Shown: positions 52,656 to 62,828 of the stretch, one piece after another
Numbering within the stretch: position 1 is the stretch's first letter
How the letters are laid out: each line of letters begins with the position of its first letter
From: Zasmidium citrigriseum
Lineage: Eukaryota > Ascomycota > Dothideomycetes > Mycosphaerellales > Mycosphaerellaceae
Length of the DNA stretch: 64,000 nt
Direction: 5' to 3'
Assembly (NCBI GenBank): GCA_002786025.1
Contig: NHNW01000003.1
Coordinates: 62,001-126,000 of the forward strand
Notes under the pieces: generated by a model
Told to the model about the DNA's origin: nothing
The model's database searches: none
Seen by the model: only the letters and a program-made list of their open reading frames with translations
Position numbers and translations under genes: made by a program

Positions 52656-52980
52656 ATGGGTCGACCAGAGATACACAGCATGACTGACTTCAGACAGATG
52701 CCATTGATAGAGTCACACGAGTAGCACTATTCACTGCAACATCGTATCGAAAGCATACATTCAGTTCCGCCTCCCATTGGCTTGCAGTTGTCGCCCGTGA
52801 ACAAAGGGTGACGTGGCGCAGCAATCCATCGTGGCTTTGACATTCGATGATCTGCAACACCGAATTCCGAAGTGTTTCATCTTTCAGGCACCCCACCCCC
52901 CGCTCTTCCAACCTCATCCTGACCAACTTCTTCATCAATCAATCAAGAAACAACGGAAATCGTAAGAAGCAAATTTCAAA
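52656..52980. other. Intergenic, nothing recognised
   Basis: 325 bases between the aminotransferase-like gene and the LysM gene. CACCCCACCCCCC at about 52890 is a C-rich promoter stretch; otherwise nothing is seen. Confidence 0.5.
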
Positions 52981-53511
52981 ATGTCTCGTGGTCGATATGA
53001 AGCCCTGGACTCAGTGCGAAAACCCCTTCGATCTGCTGAAGACAAGTATGGCTGACGAACCTCGCAGGACGAGTACCGCCTCCCAGAGGGCATGCAACGA
53101 GTCGGCTACGATGCAGACACCCAGACCTACACCTACCGCGACAGCGATGGCAGCTATTGGGAGGGCGAGGAAGGGAACCGGTACGGCGAACTGCATCGTG
53201 CCGGTCAGCGACCTTCTCGATCTGCGACCATCTCCCCTAAAACTCGCTATGAGGACTGGAGGTATCTCGCCCCTTTTCTTGTCATTGTAGTGGTGGTTCT
53301 TCTGCTGCTCTTCCGCTTTATCAACTGGACGCCGACGCCTTTGCAGTGTGGTGAAGGGCTGGAGAACTATGTTGTCGCGAAGGGCGACAGTTGCTGGAAG
53401 ATTGCGAACGATCGGGGCTGGAGCGTTGAGGGGTTGAAGGAGGTCAATCGTGGGCTTAATTGCGACAGGCTGGTTCCTGGGCATCAGCTTTGCGTGCAGG
53501 TCGATGGATAG
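52981..53511 (+). CDS. Single-pass membrane protein with LysM domain
   Basis: Exons 52981-53013 and 53068-53511 give 158 residues. Read without splicing, the frame from ATG 52981 meets a TGA; a 54-nt intron (donor GTGCGA, branch CTGAC, acceptor CTCGCAG) removes it and joins MSRGRYEALDS/DEYRLPEGMQRVGYD. The cytoplasmic part has DADTQTYTYRDSDGSYWEG, which I believe recurs in similar fungal proteins. A transmembrane helix follows (YLAPFLVIVVVVLLLLFRF), then one LysM domain (NYVVAKGDSCWKIANDRG, then VNRGLNCDRLVPGHQLCV) with its usual cysteines. LysM binds chitin-like glycans or, in such membrane proteins, may have an unrelated role. A type II orientation, with LysM outside or in the lumen, is inferred. 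Confidence 0.8.
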
Positions 53512-53655
53512 GAGCGGATTCCAAGGTTGCCGAGAGCTGACTTGTATGATGGTGATTGGATTCTTTTGAATTGATAGCACGATGCCATCTGTCGCATCTC
53601 AGGCATTGATCTAAGATTATTCCAAATTTGGCCACAGCATCCCAGCGACATGTTC

Positions 53656-54924
53656 TTAGTCCTCGTCCTCGTCCGGGTCAGGGTAGAAGAGTGTTTTTCG
53701 CATGCCTCTTTCTACATTGATCTGAAGTGCTCTCTCGACGTCTTGTCGATTTTGCTGCCATAGTCTATCTTCCGCGCCGCCATCGAGACCATAAAGCTCC
53801 ACAAAGCCTTGCTTCTCCTTTCCGTCAGGCGACCGAGACCAGCTATGTTCATCCATGAGACCTACCACCTTGAGGTAGGCAAGTTTGTCAAAGGAGCGCA
53901 GGCAGCGAAATATCTCCAGCCAGTCCCAGTGGCCTGTCGTGACCTTTGCGCCTTTATGAAGATAGACGCAATGAATATACAGATGCTCTAAAGTCGATCC
54001 CCATGAACGCATTGCCATCAATAGAACCGATGGATTCAACTGAATGGATTTGAAAGTAACTTGTCGAAGCACAGATGAGGATAGCGCCAGCAGAAGCGAA
54101 TTGGTGGCTTTCAAAGGTTTGAGACAGTGTAGGGCCGGAGCTTTCGTACGACAGTTGCAGCGGTGGAGCATTTCTACGACATAGAATTCTTGCAGCCCAG
54201 TTGCGGCCTTCAAAAGTGTTGTGATCTCCCAAGTTTGCGGGAAACCATGCCCAGCGACGTCGTCGATGGCGATAGTCTCAAGTGATCTGCTGAAGTCGAG
54301 GAATTGATCATATCGTAGTTGTGATGGGCCGTCCAGTGCTGCGACAAGGAAGCTTGGATCTTCCAGCCTCAGCGACGATACTCTGCAGCCAGCTGTTGAG
54401 ATCGCGCTGAAGATGGAAGAGACCTCTGAAAATGATAGACACAGAAAACCTTGGGTTTCTTGCGGATGGTAGTCGGAAAAATCGAGTTCCAGACGTGGGC
54501 GTTTCGCGGCTTTCAGATCTCTGAGTAGGGATCTCAGCACAGTCAGATCTGGGACTCGATGGCTGTAGTTGATGGCCGCCGAATCTCGCCAACTGAAGTG
54601 AAATTCGCATTCGTCCGTGACGCTCCATTCCTTCGTACGGACAATCGGAGCGTGTCGTGGATCAAAGTGCTCAAGTGCATCGAATGTCAAGCACACTTGC
54701 TGTATCCTTCGGACGAGATGCGGTTGAGATGTGATAGATTTCAGTCGAGCCAGTCGGCGTGAATCCAGTATGAAGCAGCGTAGATCGGCTAGGTATTCTC
54801 TTCCAAACGCATCAAGAAATGCTGCATCGAACGCCTTACAGACGAGTCTAAGGATTGTGAGGTCGACGGGGTAGTCTGCGATGAGTTGCAGTATTTCGAC
54901 AGGAAGGTCCAGTATGTGAGACAT
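53656..54924 (-). CDS. F-box-like protein, intact paralog
   Basis: Single exon, 422 residues, ATG at 54924. The start MSHILDLPVEILQLIADYPVDLTILRLVCKAFDAAFLDAFG is an F-box-like helix set (LP-E-L...L-L-RLVCKAF). After it come leucine-rich, irregular repeats (ITSQPHLVRRIQQVCLTFDAL, LEIFRCLRSFDKLAYLKVVGL) like those of fungal F-box proteins that choose substrates for SCF ubiquitin ligases. It ends in an acidic tail (PDPDEDED). A second copy lies 1.6 kb away on the same strand (56572-57846), with the same opening and overall length but an in-frame stop. Substrate unknown. Confidence 0.75.
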   Translation of the reverse strand: MSHILDLPVEILQLIADYPVDLTILRLVCKAFDAAFLDAFGREYLADLRCFILDSRRLARLKSITSQPHLVRRIQQVCLTFDALEHFDPRHAPIVRTKEWSVTDECEFHFSWRDSAAINYSHRVPDLTVLRSLLRDLKAAKRPRLELDFSDYHPQETQGFLCLSFSEVSSIFSAISTAGCRVSSLRLEDPSFLVAALDGPSQLRYDQFLDFSRSLETIAIDDVAGHGFPQTWEITTLLKAATGLQEFYVVEMLHRCNCRTKAPALHCLKPLKATNSLLLALSSSVLRQVTFKSIQLNPSVLLMAMRSWGSTLEHLYIHCVYLHKGAKVTTGHWDWLEIFRCLRSFDKLAYLKVVGLMDEHSWSRSPDGKEKQGFVELYGLDGGAEDRLWQQNRQDVERALQINVERGMRKTLFYPDPDEDED

Positions 54925-55315
54925 GGCGGTGTAGTATACGTCGTGGTGTAGAGCGTGACGTTCTGTATCCTGGCCGGTGCTGATGGTGCAGACAGCTTCT
55001 TGATGAATTCATGGAAAGGGGTTGATCGCGAAGTTGACGCGCACGCGTTGGAACAGGTCGCGCTAAACGCGGATCTAGCCGGGGCCAGGTCGAGACGTCT
55101 GACGACAGCGATTAAGTTTGATTTGAAGCAGTCATGGATGTGACTTTGTAATAAGCCCCTCTGTGAAGACGGCGTGGCGATCAAGTGTCCTGCTGTATCC
55201 TGCAAGCCTCCCAGCTGGTCGAATGACCGCCCAAGGGGAAGAGAAAGACGAAAAACGAATTTGCTTCGCAATTGACCTGAAGGAAAAGGCGTTCAAGCAG
55301 CCATCCAACCCAAGG
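54925..55315. other. Intergenic, nothing recognised
   Basis: 391 bases between the F-box-like gene start and the stop of the unknown minus-strand gene. Confidence 0.5.
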
Positions 55316-56230
55316 TTAGATGTCACGTTCAGCAGGCTCCTTGCAATGAGCATACCAGACGAGAAAGCTTTCAATGGAGTCACACAAAGGCCCATGCCAC
55401 TCTCCATCGTGAGTTCCATACCTCCACTTCCAGTTGTAATCTCCCTCTTTCTCTACTTCCCTGATGACTTTGTCGTCATGGTCGTAGCCGTAATCGGGCT
55501 CTTCTTTTTCGTCTTCTCGAAGCCTGCGGCAGTAGATCGCATAGCTGCCAGCTGGGCTGAAGGAAGCGCCGCCGAGCTTGATTGCCACTGCCTTCCTCCA
55601 AGCCTGCCAGACGAAGTAAAGATTGGCTGCGACATCGTCGTTCATTCCGTCCAGGGAGGGTGGGGGAACAAGAACGCAATCTTTGACCGTCCACCCCGAG
55701 GAGCCAAGTAACGATGTTGGGGACAGGAAGTCGATTTGATTGTTCATTCTCCAAGCCGGCAGACCTGGCCCGTAGATTCTGTCAACGAGGGTGGAGAGGT
55801 AGATGAGCGAAGATGGCAAAGACGGAGGCCGCGATTCGCCTGTCAGCCCAAGGTCTTGGACCGCTTCACCAATCTGTGAGAACCACCGCACCCGCTTGTC
55901 GACGTCGAAGGAATCATGTGAGAGTCCATTGATGCTGATTCTCTGGCGAAGTCGTTCACGCCAAGACTCTTCGAGGAGTTCTCCTGGGGATGAAGGTAGG
56001 CCTTCAAGTCCCTCGCCTGAAATGTATCCGGGATTGATCACATCTATGGCAAAGATGGACATTTGGTACTTCTCCGCGGCTTCTCTGTTGTCGTGGGGCG
56101 GTATCGGTCTGTCAAGCAGCTTTCGAGCCTTGTTGTGGATTATCGCGATATTTTGCTCCTCCACTTCTTTGGGAAAAGTCTCAAGTGCCGCTCGTATACC
56201 CGTTCGGTGGTCCTCATCGAAATCATCCAT
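55316..56230 (-). CDS. Unknown conserved-looking protein between two F-box-like paralogs
   Basis: Single exon, 304 residues, starting MDDFDEDHRTGIRAALETFP at ATG 56230 (the frame runs on to a TTG upstream). I do not recognise the family. It is acidic and rich in Trp and aromatic residues in the second half (WQAWRKAVAIKLGGA, GDYNWKWRYGTHDGEW, SIESFLVWYAHCKE). That ending resembles the closing helix of some small-domain adaptor proteins (SUKH/Knr4-like), but I would not assign it. No signal peptide or membrane helix is seen. It lies between two F-box-like paralogs on the same strand, so it may belong to the duplicated segment or have been inserted between them. Confidence 0.65.
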   Translation of the reverse strand: MDDFDEDHRTGIRAALETFPKEVEEQNIAIIHNKARKLLDRPIPPHDNREAAEKYQMSIFAIDVINPGYISGEGLEGLPSSPGELLEESWRERLRQRISINGLSHDSFDVDKRVRWFSQIGEAVQDLGLTGESRPPSLPSSLIYLSTLVDRIYGPGLPAWRMNNQIDFLSPTSLLGSSGWTVKDCVLVPPPSLDGMNDDVAANLYFVWQAWRKAVAIKLGGASFSPAGSYAIYCRRLREDEKEEPDYGYDHDDKVIREVEKEGDYNWKWRYGTHDGEWHGPLCDSIESFLVWYAHCKEPAERDI

Positions 56231-56571
56231 TGTCGGAAGGGTGGCCTTCCTATGCGGAGTTTGGCCCAATCAACAAGAATTTGACAATCGTGAGAGCAGG
56301 CTGCCGGTTTATCTTGCTCTCGTCGTAAACTTCTACCAAGGACACAGATTCGCGCTAATGCAGATCTAGCCGAGGCGAACGATAATTGAGCATATTTCGA
56401 CGGCGGTTGAGACGTTGGTCCGAAGTTCCATTTTTTCGGAAGTCCTTCGTTGCGAGTGCATGGAGGCGCGTCTTTCTCACATGACCAACAAGCCTCTCAG
56501 TTGATCGGAGGAAGCGAAAAAACAAGAAGACGACAAAAAGGGGCTTTGGTCCGATCAACCAACACACCAAT
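56231..56571. other. Intergenic, nothing recognised
   Basis: 341 bases between the unknown gene and the 3' end of the disrupted F-box-like copy. Confidence 0.5.
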
Positions 56572-57846
56572 TCAGTCCGCTTCCCATTCTATCCTCTCTC
56601 CCTCTTCAATGTCGCCTTCCTTGGTGTCGCGAAGACCTTTTTCGATGTTTATCAGTAGCACATTCTTGATTTCTACAGGGTCGGTCAAACAGAATTCTGT
56701 CTGGTACTCCTCGGGAGCGACCTCGTCATCGTTCTCTTCGACGCCGAAGAAACGTACATAGCCTGCTTTGCTTGTACCGTCGCTCAACGGAATCCTTCGG
56801 CTTTCTTCTGCGAGTTCATCCACTTCGAGGAACCTCAGCTTCTGAAAAGAGGAGTGCAGAAGCTAAAGAACTTCCAGCCAATGGCTCCCTAGCGTTGGGA
56901 GGTATATCCACGAAAGACGCAACTTCTGAAGGGACTCGCTCCATGCCCGCAGTGCAGCAAGGAGAACCGAAGGATGTACGCTTAGCCATTCCAGCTTCGC
57001 CACTTGGAGGACGCAATGCGAGTTGGCTGCAATGACTGCGTTCGTGAAGGCTAAAGATTTGAGAAACCGTCTAGTCTCCATCCTCGGAAAGACGGTCCCG
57101 TGAGAAAAGGACAGGTCTTGTAGTCCGATCGCCGCGTGCATAATTGGAATGAGTGCCCAATCGTGGTCATGATGGTTGATGAGATTAAGCTCGAAGGTCT
57201 CCAGGGCCTTGCTGCACCGTGAGACAAGGGCACGGTCTGAAGGCCGCCGGTCACGTAAAGCAGCATCAAGGAAGCCAGTGTCTCCCAGTTTGAGACCGGA
57301 CAGCCTGCAGCCAGAGGATACAATTCGTTCAAAAATCTTGGCGACGTCACCATCCGTCAGGGTAATGCAAGAACTAATGATTGGATTGGGTGACCACTTC
57401 GTTACGTCCAAGCTTAGGCCCGGCCGAGCGGCAAAGCGAAGATCTTGGAGAATCGTTTCGAGAATAGTCAAATCCGGCAAGCGATTTTTGTATTGTCTGT
57501 AGGCCTTTTTCTTCAATTCGAAAGTATACGCCCAGCTGGTGGTGCTTCCGTCGGCGGCCCTCATAGAAGGACAATCCATTTCATTTTTGCCTTCAAGAAC
57601 GTCAAAGGTCAAGTTCACCTCTTTGATCCTGCGGACTAGATGAGCTTGAGACGTAATGCATTTGAGTCTCACTAAGCGTCGAGGGTCTAAAACAAAGCAA
57701 CGAAGAGTGCTCAGGTACTCCTTCCCGAATGCATCGAGATATGCGTTGTTAAAGGCCCTGCACACGAGTCGCAGAATAGTGAGGTCGACGGTATAGTTCG
57801 AGAGCAGCTCAAGGACCTCGACCGGTAGATCCAGAATCTGTGTCAT
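56572..57846 (-). pseudogene. F-box-like paralog with an in-frame stop
   Basis: Starting at ATG 57846 (MTQILDLPVEVLELLSNYTVDLTILRLVCRAF), the frame encodes 327 residues and meets TAG at 56863-56865, after HWLEVL. The same frame then continues for 96 codons (LLHSSFQKLRFLEVDEL, then EEGERIEWEAD) to TGA at 56572. Together the two parts cover 424 codons, against 422 residues in the intact paralog, and the reading-through segment aligns with it (LEIFRCLRSFDKLAYLKV). The stop falls where the paralog has Arg. No plausible intron removes it without deleting conserved residues (a 29-nt GT/AG span is too short). It is either a recent nonsense mutation, a truncated working protein, a read-through site or a base error. 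Confidence 0.75.
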
Positions 57847-58085
57847 CGTTGCAGGGGAGGGTCGAGGATCCTGATGAGGTGCAGGATACAGATGGAGAAG
57901 GGGTGAAGTGAATGTCTCGCGTGCAGTCGCGTTCAATTAAGGTGCACGCTAGCTACGGGAGACTTCACGTGCCCGCCGGCATCCCGTCATCGGTCCTCAA
58001 TTTCTAAGCACTCCATTTGTTCAATTATTTCTTTCCACATTCGCCTCAACGATGAGTTGCTAAAAAGCATCAGACCACCACGAAG

Positions 58086-59000
58086 ATGTCTCTCGCCGAC
58101 ATCAAACATATCGCACTAATCCTCTCTGGCAAAGGCGGCGTCGGCAAATCCAGCGTCACAACCCAACTCGCCCTATCGCTCTCCCTCCAAGGCCACTCAG
58201 TCGGCGTTCTCGACGTCGACCTCACAGGCCCCTCGATCCCGCGATTCTTCGGCATAGAAAGCTCAAAAGTCACACAAGCACCGGGAGGATGGCTGCCAGT
58301 GCCGATCCACGAAGCAAAGAGCGACGACGATGGCAAAAAGGTGGGAAAGCTAAGCTGTATGTCTCTGGGCTTTTTGCTGGCGAATAGAGGCGATGCTGTG
58401 GTTTGGAGAGGACCGAAGAAGACTGCTATGGTCAGGCAGTTCCTCGCGGATGTGCAGTGGGGTCCGTTGGATTATCTGTTGATTGATACCCCGCCGGGGA
58501 CGAGTGATGAGCACATTTCGCTGGTTGAGACTCTGCTCAAGTCTGCTACGCCTGAGCAACTCGCGGGAGCGGTTGTGGTCACTACGCCACAGGCCATCAG
58601 TGTTAGCGACGTCAAGAAGGAGATCAACTTCTGCAAGAAGACGAGCGTCAAAGTCCTTGGTGTGATCGAGAACATGGCTGGATTCGTCTGTCCGAACTGC
58701 TCAGAATGCACCAACATCTTTTCCAAGGGTGGCGGACAAGCCATGTCACAAGAGTTCGGCGTACCTTTCCTGGGCAGCATTCCGATCGACCCGATGTTCA
58801 TTCGCCTGATCGAGGAAGGCAAGCGCCCAAGATATCCAGAGGGAACGATCATCGAAGGCCAAAACATGGAGACCAAAGAAACCAACGAGAAAGATGAAAA
58901 AGACACCAGTGGACTTCTTGTTGAAAAGTATACTGCTTGCTCGCTCTGCCCCATCTTCGATGGCATCACGAAACAGCTCACTACGGAGATCGAACGATGA
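58086..59000 (+). CDS. cfd1: Cfd1/NUBP2 cytosolic Fe-S cluster scaffold ATPase
   Basis: Single exon, 304 residues. It is a MRP/Nbp35-family P-loop ATPase with deviant Walker A GKGGVGKS (residues 15-22), switch [14 protein letters not shown], Walker [14 protein letters not shown] and a C-terminal CPNC pair (Cys202, Cys205) that binds the bridging 4Fe-4S cluster. The absence of the N-terminal four-Cys ferredoxin-like motif distinguishes Cfd1 from Nbp35. With Nbp35 it builds Fe-S clusters in the cytosol for cytosolic and nuclear proteins, including DNA polymerases. Compared with yeast Cfd1 it has a Lys/Glu-rich insert ([12 protein letters not shown]) before the last helix. Confidence 0.95.
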   Translation: MSLADIKHIALILSGKGGVGKSSVTTQLALSLSLQGHSVGVLDVDLTGPSIPRFFGIESSKVTQAPGGWLPVPIHEAKSDDDGKKVGKLSCMSLGFLLANRGDAVVWRGPKKTAMVRQFLADVQWGPLDYLLIDTPPGTSDEHISLVETLLKSATPEQLAGAVVVTTPQAISVSDVKKEINFCKKTSVKVLGVIENMAGFVCPNCSECTNIFSKGGGQAMSQEFGVPFLGSIPIDPMFIRLIEEGKRPRYPEGTIIEGQNMETKETNEKDEKDTSGLLVEKYTACSLCPIFDGITKQLTTEIER

Positions 59001-59238
59001 ACACGCATTAAGGACATACACATTATGTCTTGAAGATTAGAAGACGCCAGCGCCATGCTCAATGTCCGACTCCCGAATCGCCAGCCGTCAACCGCCAACA
59101 GCTTCCAAACGCCTCTTGCTGTACACTGTACCTGGACCGGCCGTTAACTATCCATGCAATGCTTGCCGTTACCCGAATCTGCACATCGCCATGCAATCAG
59201 CAACCAACAAATCAACATGAATCTTCTTCAAGCTCAGA

Positions 59239-62200
59239 TCAGCAGCCGAGCCCCAGAAGCCCACCACATGCTGAACTCGATGATGCTCTCGACGAAGAAG
59301 CGCTTGACGATAGGCTGGAGGACGACCGTGTGGAAGTCACCAGGGTGCTCGAAGTCACCGTGACGAACGAAGAGGTCACTGTGGTCCGGGTCCCGATAAG
59401 CGTCTGGGTAACGTCGATGGTGGGACAGACCACTTGATTGATGAGATTCGTGCTGCAAGATGTGACGATACTGGTGGTTACCAAGGTCGTGACGGGTACT
59501 GTTATTGTGATTTGTGTCCGAGTGCTCGATACTGAAGCTGTCGGGAAAGGACTGCTCGGTGACGGGGTGGGAGTGAAGGTCACACACTGGGCGCCGACAC
59601 CCAGAAGTCCTCCCGTGCACGACGTGACCAGCGCTGGAGTCGGAGCTGGGTTTGTCGTGGTCGAACATGCACCTAGACCGAGCAGGCCTGGTCCGCACGA
59701 TACGGTGCTGCCTCCGCCGCCAACAGGAGGGATCGAGACACCTACGGAAGCCGAAACGGAAGCTCCCAGAGAGGCAGAAAGGCCAGCACTGAGTGACACA
59801 GTAGGCACACCCACCCCTGGTGTTGAGGTTGGTGGGTTATAGACCGTGGCAGATCGAGAGGTGGCGATTGCGGGCGCCGACGCAGCTGTACTGGTACTCG
59901 TGACAGGGTTGCCATTTGCATCGACAGAGACAATGCGTCTGGCGACCAGAATGATAGTGTCCGAGATACTCGAGCCAGTACCTGCTGGGCCAAGATTGCT
60001 GATGAAGACGCACACGCCCTCTGTCTCTGTCACGGCGATACAGCCAGAAAGGGTAGAGCATCGAATCGTGCAAGCCAGGAAGGTTGCAGCATCAGCCGGG
60101 GCGCGCTTGCTCAGCTGCAGGGATCTCTCGTCGATGAGTCGTCCAGACGGCGCTGCGCCCTGGGTAATCTCTGTCCGCGAAGGGAAGGTGTAGTTGCACA
60201 GAATCTGGTAGTTCGAGCCATAGGCATCCATGTAAATGACACCGTTTCCGTTGGGACAAGAAAGATCAATCGCAATCGCAGCGCTGAAATCCGTGGTCGC
60301 AGAGATGCTCTGTCCGTTCTGTGACTTGTAGGTACAGAGGTTTGTTGACTGTTGGAAAGCAACGTTGGTGCAGCCCTGCACGCTGCCGCACGAATCGACG
60401 CAGCGTTGCAGGTCGGGTTGAAGAGCGCTTGAGATGTCGTAGCCGACGACCTGGGTGTTGCACTGGATCATGAAGGCTTGTCCGGCAGGCGAAACATATG
60501 CCAGGGCTCCGTCCAGGGGACAGCGGAAGAGCGGGAAGGAGGTGGCGGTTGGGACGGCCAGAGGGTTGGAAACAGAAGACGCCGTTCGCGTGGAAGCAGA
60601 AGCTCCGCCAGGGAGGCCAATCGAAGGGAGAATGCTCGAGGTCGGAACCAGATTAGTTGGAAGCGAAGCTGATAATGAAGGGACCGAGGCGCTCAATGTG
60701 GGAACCGAGATGGATAATGACGGGGCCGAGAGGGAGAGTGATGGGACCGAAAGGGAGGGCGCGGAGACTGACAGCGATGGAGTGAACGTTACGCACTGAG
60801 CACCGACACCGAGAAGTCCTCCTGAGCACGACACGCTCAAAGAGGGCACACTTGGTGTGGGCACGCCCAGGGAGGGCACGCTCAATGACGGCACGCTCAA
60901 TGACGGCACGGTCAAAGAGGGCACACTCAGTGAAGGCACGCTGAGCGAAGGCAAGCTCACGCTGAGATCCGTGGGCACGGAAATTAAGGTGGTGAGAGAA
61001 CCCAGACCTGTTGGCAGATTCGTCGGCAAACCACTCAGGCTCAGATCGGTCGGCAGACTCACAGTGACCGACGGCAAGACGACCGAGGGCGTAATCGGAA
61101 CCAGTGTCGGGAGGCCATCGGGTCCAGTCGTCGATAGGAGGTTCGTGCCCAAACTTTCAACGCTGACGGGCGGAATGATGCCGGTAGGCAGGGAAGTCGG
61201 TAAGATGTTGGTCAACGAGGGAAGGCTGCCACTTGGTAACGTGATGCTTGGCAAGATGTTGGTCAAAGATGGGATGCTGCCGCTGGGGAGCGTTATGCTT
61301 GGGATGGTGACCGGTGGTGTAATAGACGGTAGATTGGTCAAGTCGCCGATGAGAGAGCTGATTGGATTGCCCCCTCCCGGGTTGAGGAGCGATGAGATGA
61401 TACTGGGCAGTCCCTGAGAGCCTAGGAGGGAACTTGCAGCTCCTGGAATGCCCTGTGTGGGGTTGCCGAGCAGAGAGCTCAAGTCATTGCCTAGAGACGA
61501 AAGCGGAAGGCCAGATGGGTTGTTGAGGGCACTGCTCAAATCATTGATGATGGAGCTGATTGGCAGAACCGGGCTTGGAGTAGGCAGAGCTCCAGTGATC
61601 TCTCCAATGACGCTGCTCAGTCCGCTGGGCAGGTTGGTCAACTCTCCAAGGATCGAAGAGACAGGGACGTTTGTAGGCAGATTGCCGACTTCCGACAGAA
61701 GGGAGGAGACAGCATTTGGAAGTTCTGTCGTCAACGGTAGGTCCGTTGGCAGGGTAAGGCCAGAGGTGAGGTCGTTCAGCAGCGAAGAAACACCGTTTGG
61801 CAGGCCTGATGTAAGACCGCCGAGCAAGCTCGATACGCCGTTTGGTAAATCGGTGGTCAATGGGAGGTTGGTCGGCAGGATGGTAGTGATGTCTCCAATC
61901 AACGACGAGATCGCTCCAGGTAGTTGGCTTGTGATGGGTAGATCCGTTGGAAGTAGCGTTGGCAGTGGCACATTGCCGCCAAGGATGTAGTTCAGCAGTC
62001 GGACACCGGCCACGCGGTTAGAAGCCTGCGAAGGACTGAAGCCTTGCGATACGCTGTTCGAAAGATAGCAGGTACCGGCGCCGTCTCCGTCAGTCGCACC
62101 TTCGTAAGAAAAGCCTGTGCAGTACTTGGCTCCTCCATCCGTGCTGGATCGATCACATTGTAGGAAGCAGTCGTTGAATGAGTTCACCGCGGGGACTGAG

Positions 62201-62828
62201 GAGTATACGGCCCCAGTGGCGGTCGCACCACAGTCGATAGCGTATGGAAGACCATTCTGAATGATGACTCGGCCATCTGCCTCCGGACAGCTGTATGACA
62301 CTGGTGTCCCGGACGGCAGTGGAATTGTGGGAAGGAGCGCTGAGACTGGGAGAGATATCGTTGGCACGTTGAGCGTCGCTGAAGGATTCAACGAAGGTAG
62401 GGGCAAGCTGGAGAGTCCGGTGATCGGTGGAATTGTGATGCTGAGATCCGGAACGGAGATCGAAGGGACAGACAGACTCAGAGGTAGGCTGAAGGTCGGC
62501 AAAGACGGCCACAAGCTCGGCGGTAGAGACAGCAGACTACCGCTGTAGTCTGGGGGCAGAACCGTCAAGGTAAGGACAGAAGGGCATCCACCTGGTCGCT
62601 GTCAGTTATGCGCTGTGTTTGGCTGAACACAATGTACTCACTCGGCAGATCTCCTCCAAGATTCACGCCGGCGGTGACTCCAGCGTTTGCCGAACCCGAG
62701 ATGGCGACTGCATTGCCGTTGTTCGTAGTGCTGCTAGCTGCGATCGGGTTCGGGATCGGTACGTTCGGCACGCCCACCTGAGCAGCAGCAAGGCCCAGGT
62801 GGAGCAGGAAAGGGACAAGAGCCGTCAT
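59239..62828 (-). CDS. Large secreted PAN/Apple-like protein with Cys-bracketed GLLG repeats
   Basis: Exons 62642-62828 and 59239-62591 give 1,179 residues. A signal peptide starts it (TALVPFLLHLGLAAAQ). The 50-nt intron joins GGDLP/SGCPSVLT, where the acceptor choice is set by the reading frame. PAN/Apple-like modules follow (CPEADGRVIIQNG, NDCFLQCD, CTGFSYEG; later CPLDGALAYVS, CVDSCGSVQGCTNVAF; CTIRCSTLSGCIAVTE). Between them runs a very long Leu/Pro/Ser/Thr region with repeats such as SVPSLSVPSL and LPTDLPLTTELPN. Four copies of a C-(S/T/P/G)-GLLG-(V/L)-G-(A)-C motif occur (SCSGGLLGVGAQC, SCGPGLLGLGAC, SCTGGLLGVGAQC, and CGGLLGLGC at the very end). It is probably a cell-wall or secreted adhesin-like protein; no GPI signal is seen. 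Confidence 0.8.
60740..62570 (-). repeat. Imperfect Leu/Pro/Ser repeats inside the PAN protein gene
   Basis: The coding sequence is built of degenerate 15-30 base units. In 60850-60960 the plus strand shows GGCACGCTCA-type units in tandem (SVPSLSVPSLTVPSL on minus). In 61600-61960 units of about 60-70 bases encode LP-DLPLTTELPN-VSSLL. The unit length is not constant. Confidence 0.7.

Noticed and set aside
52981..53100. In-frame TGA (GGC TGA CGA) between MSRGRYEALD and the LysM frame, as if stop read-through were used
   Set aside because: A 54-nt GT/AG intron at 53014-53067 with a CTGAC branch removes it and keeps the frame, so recoding is not needed.
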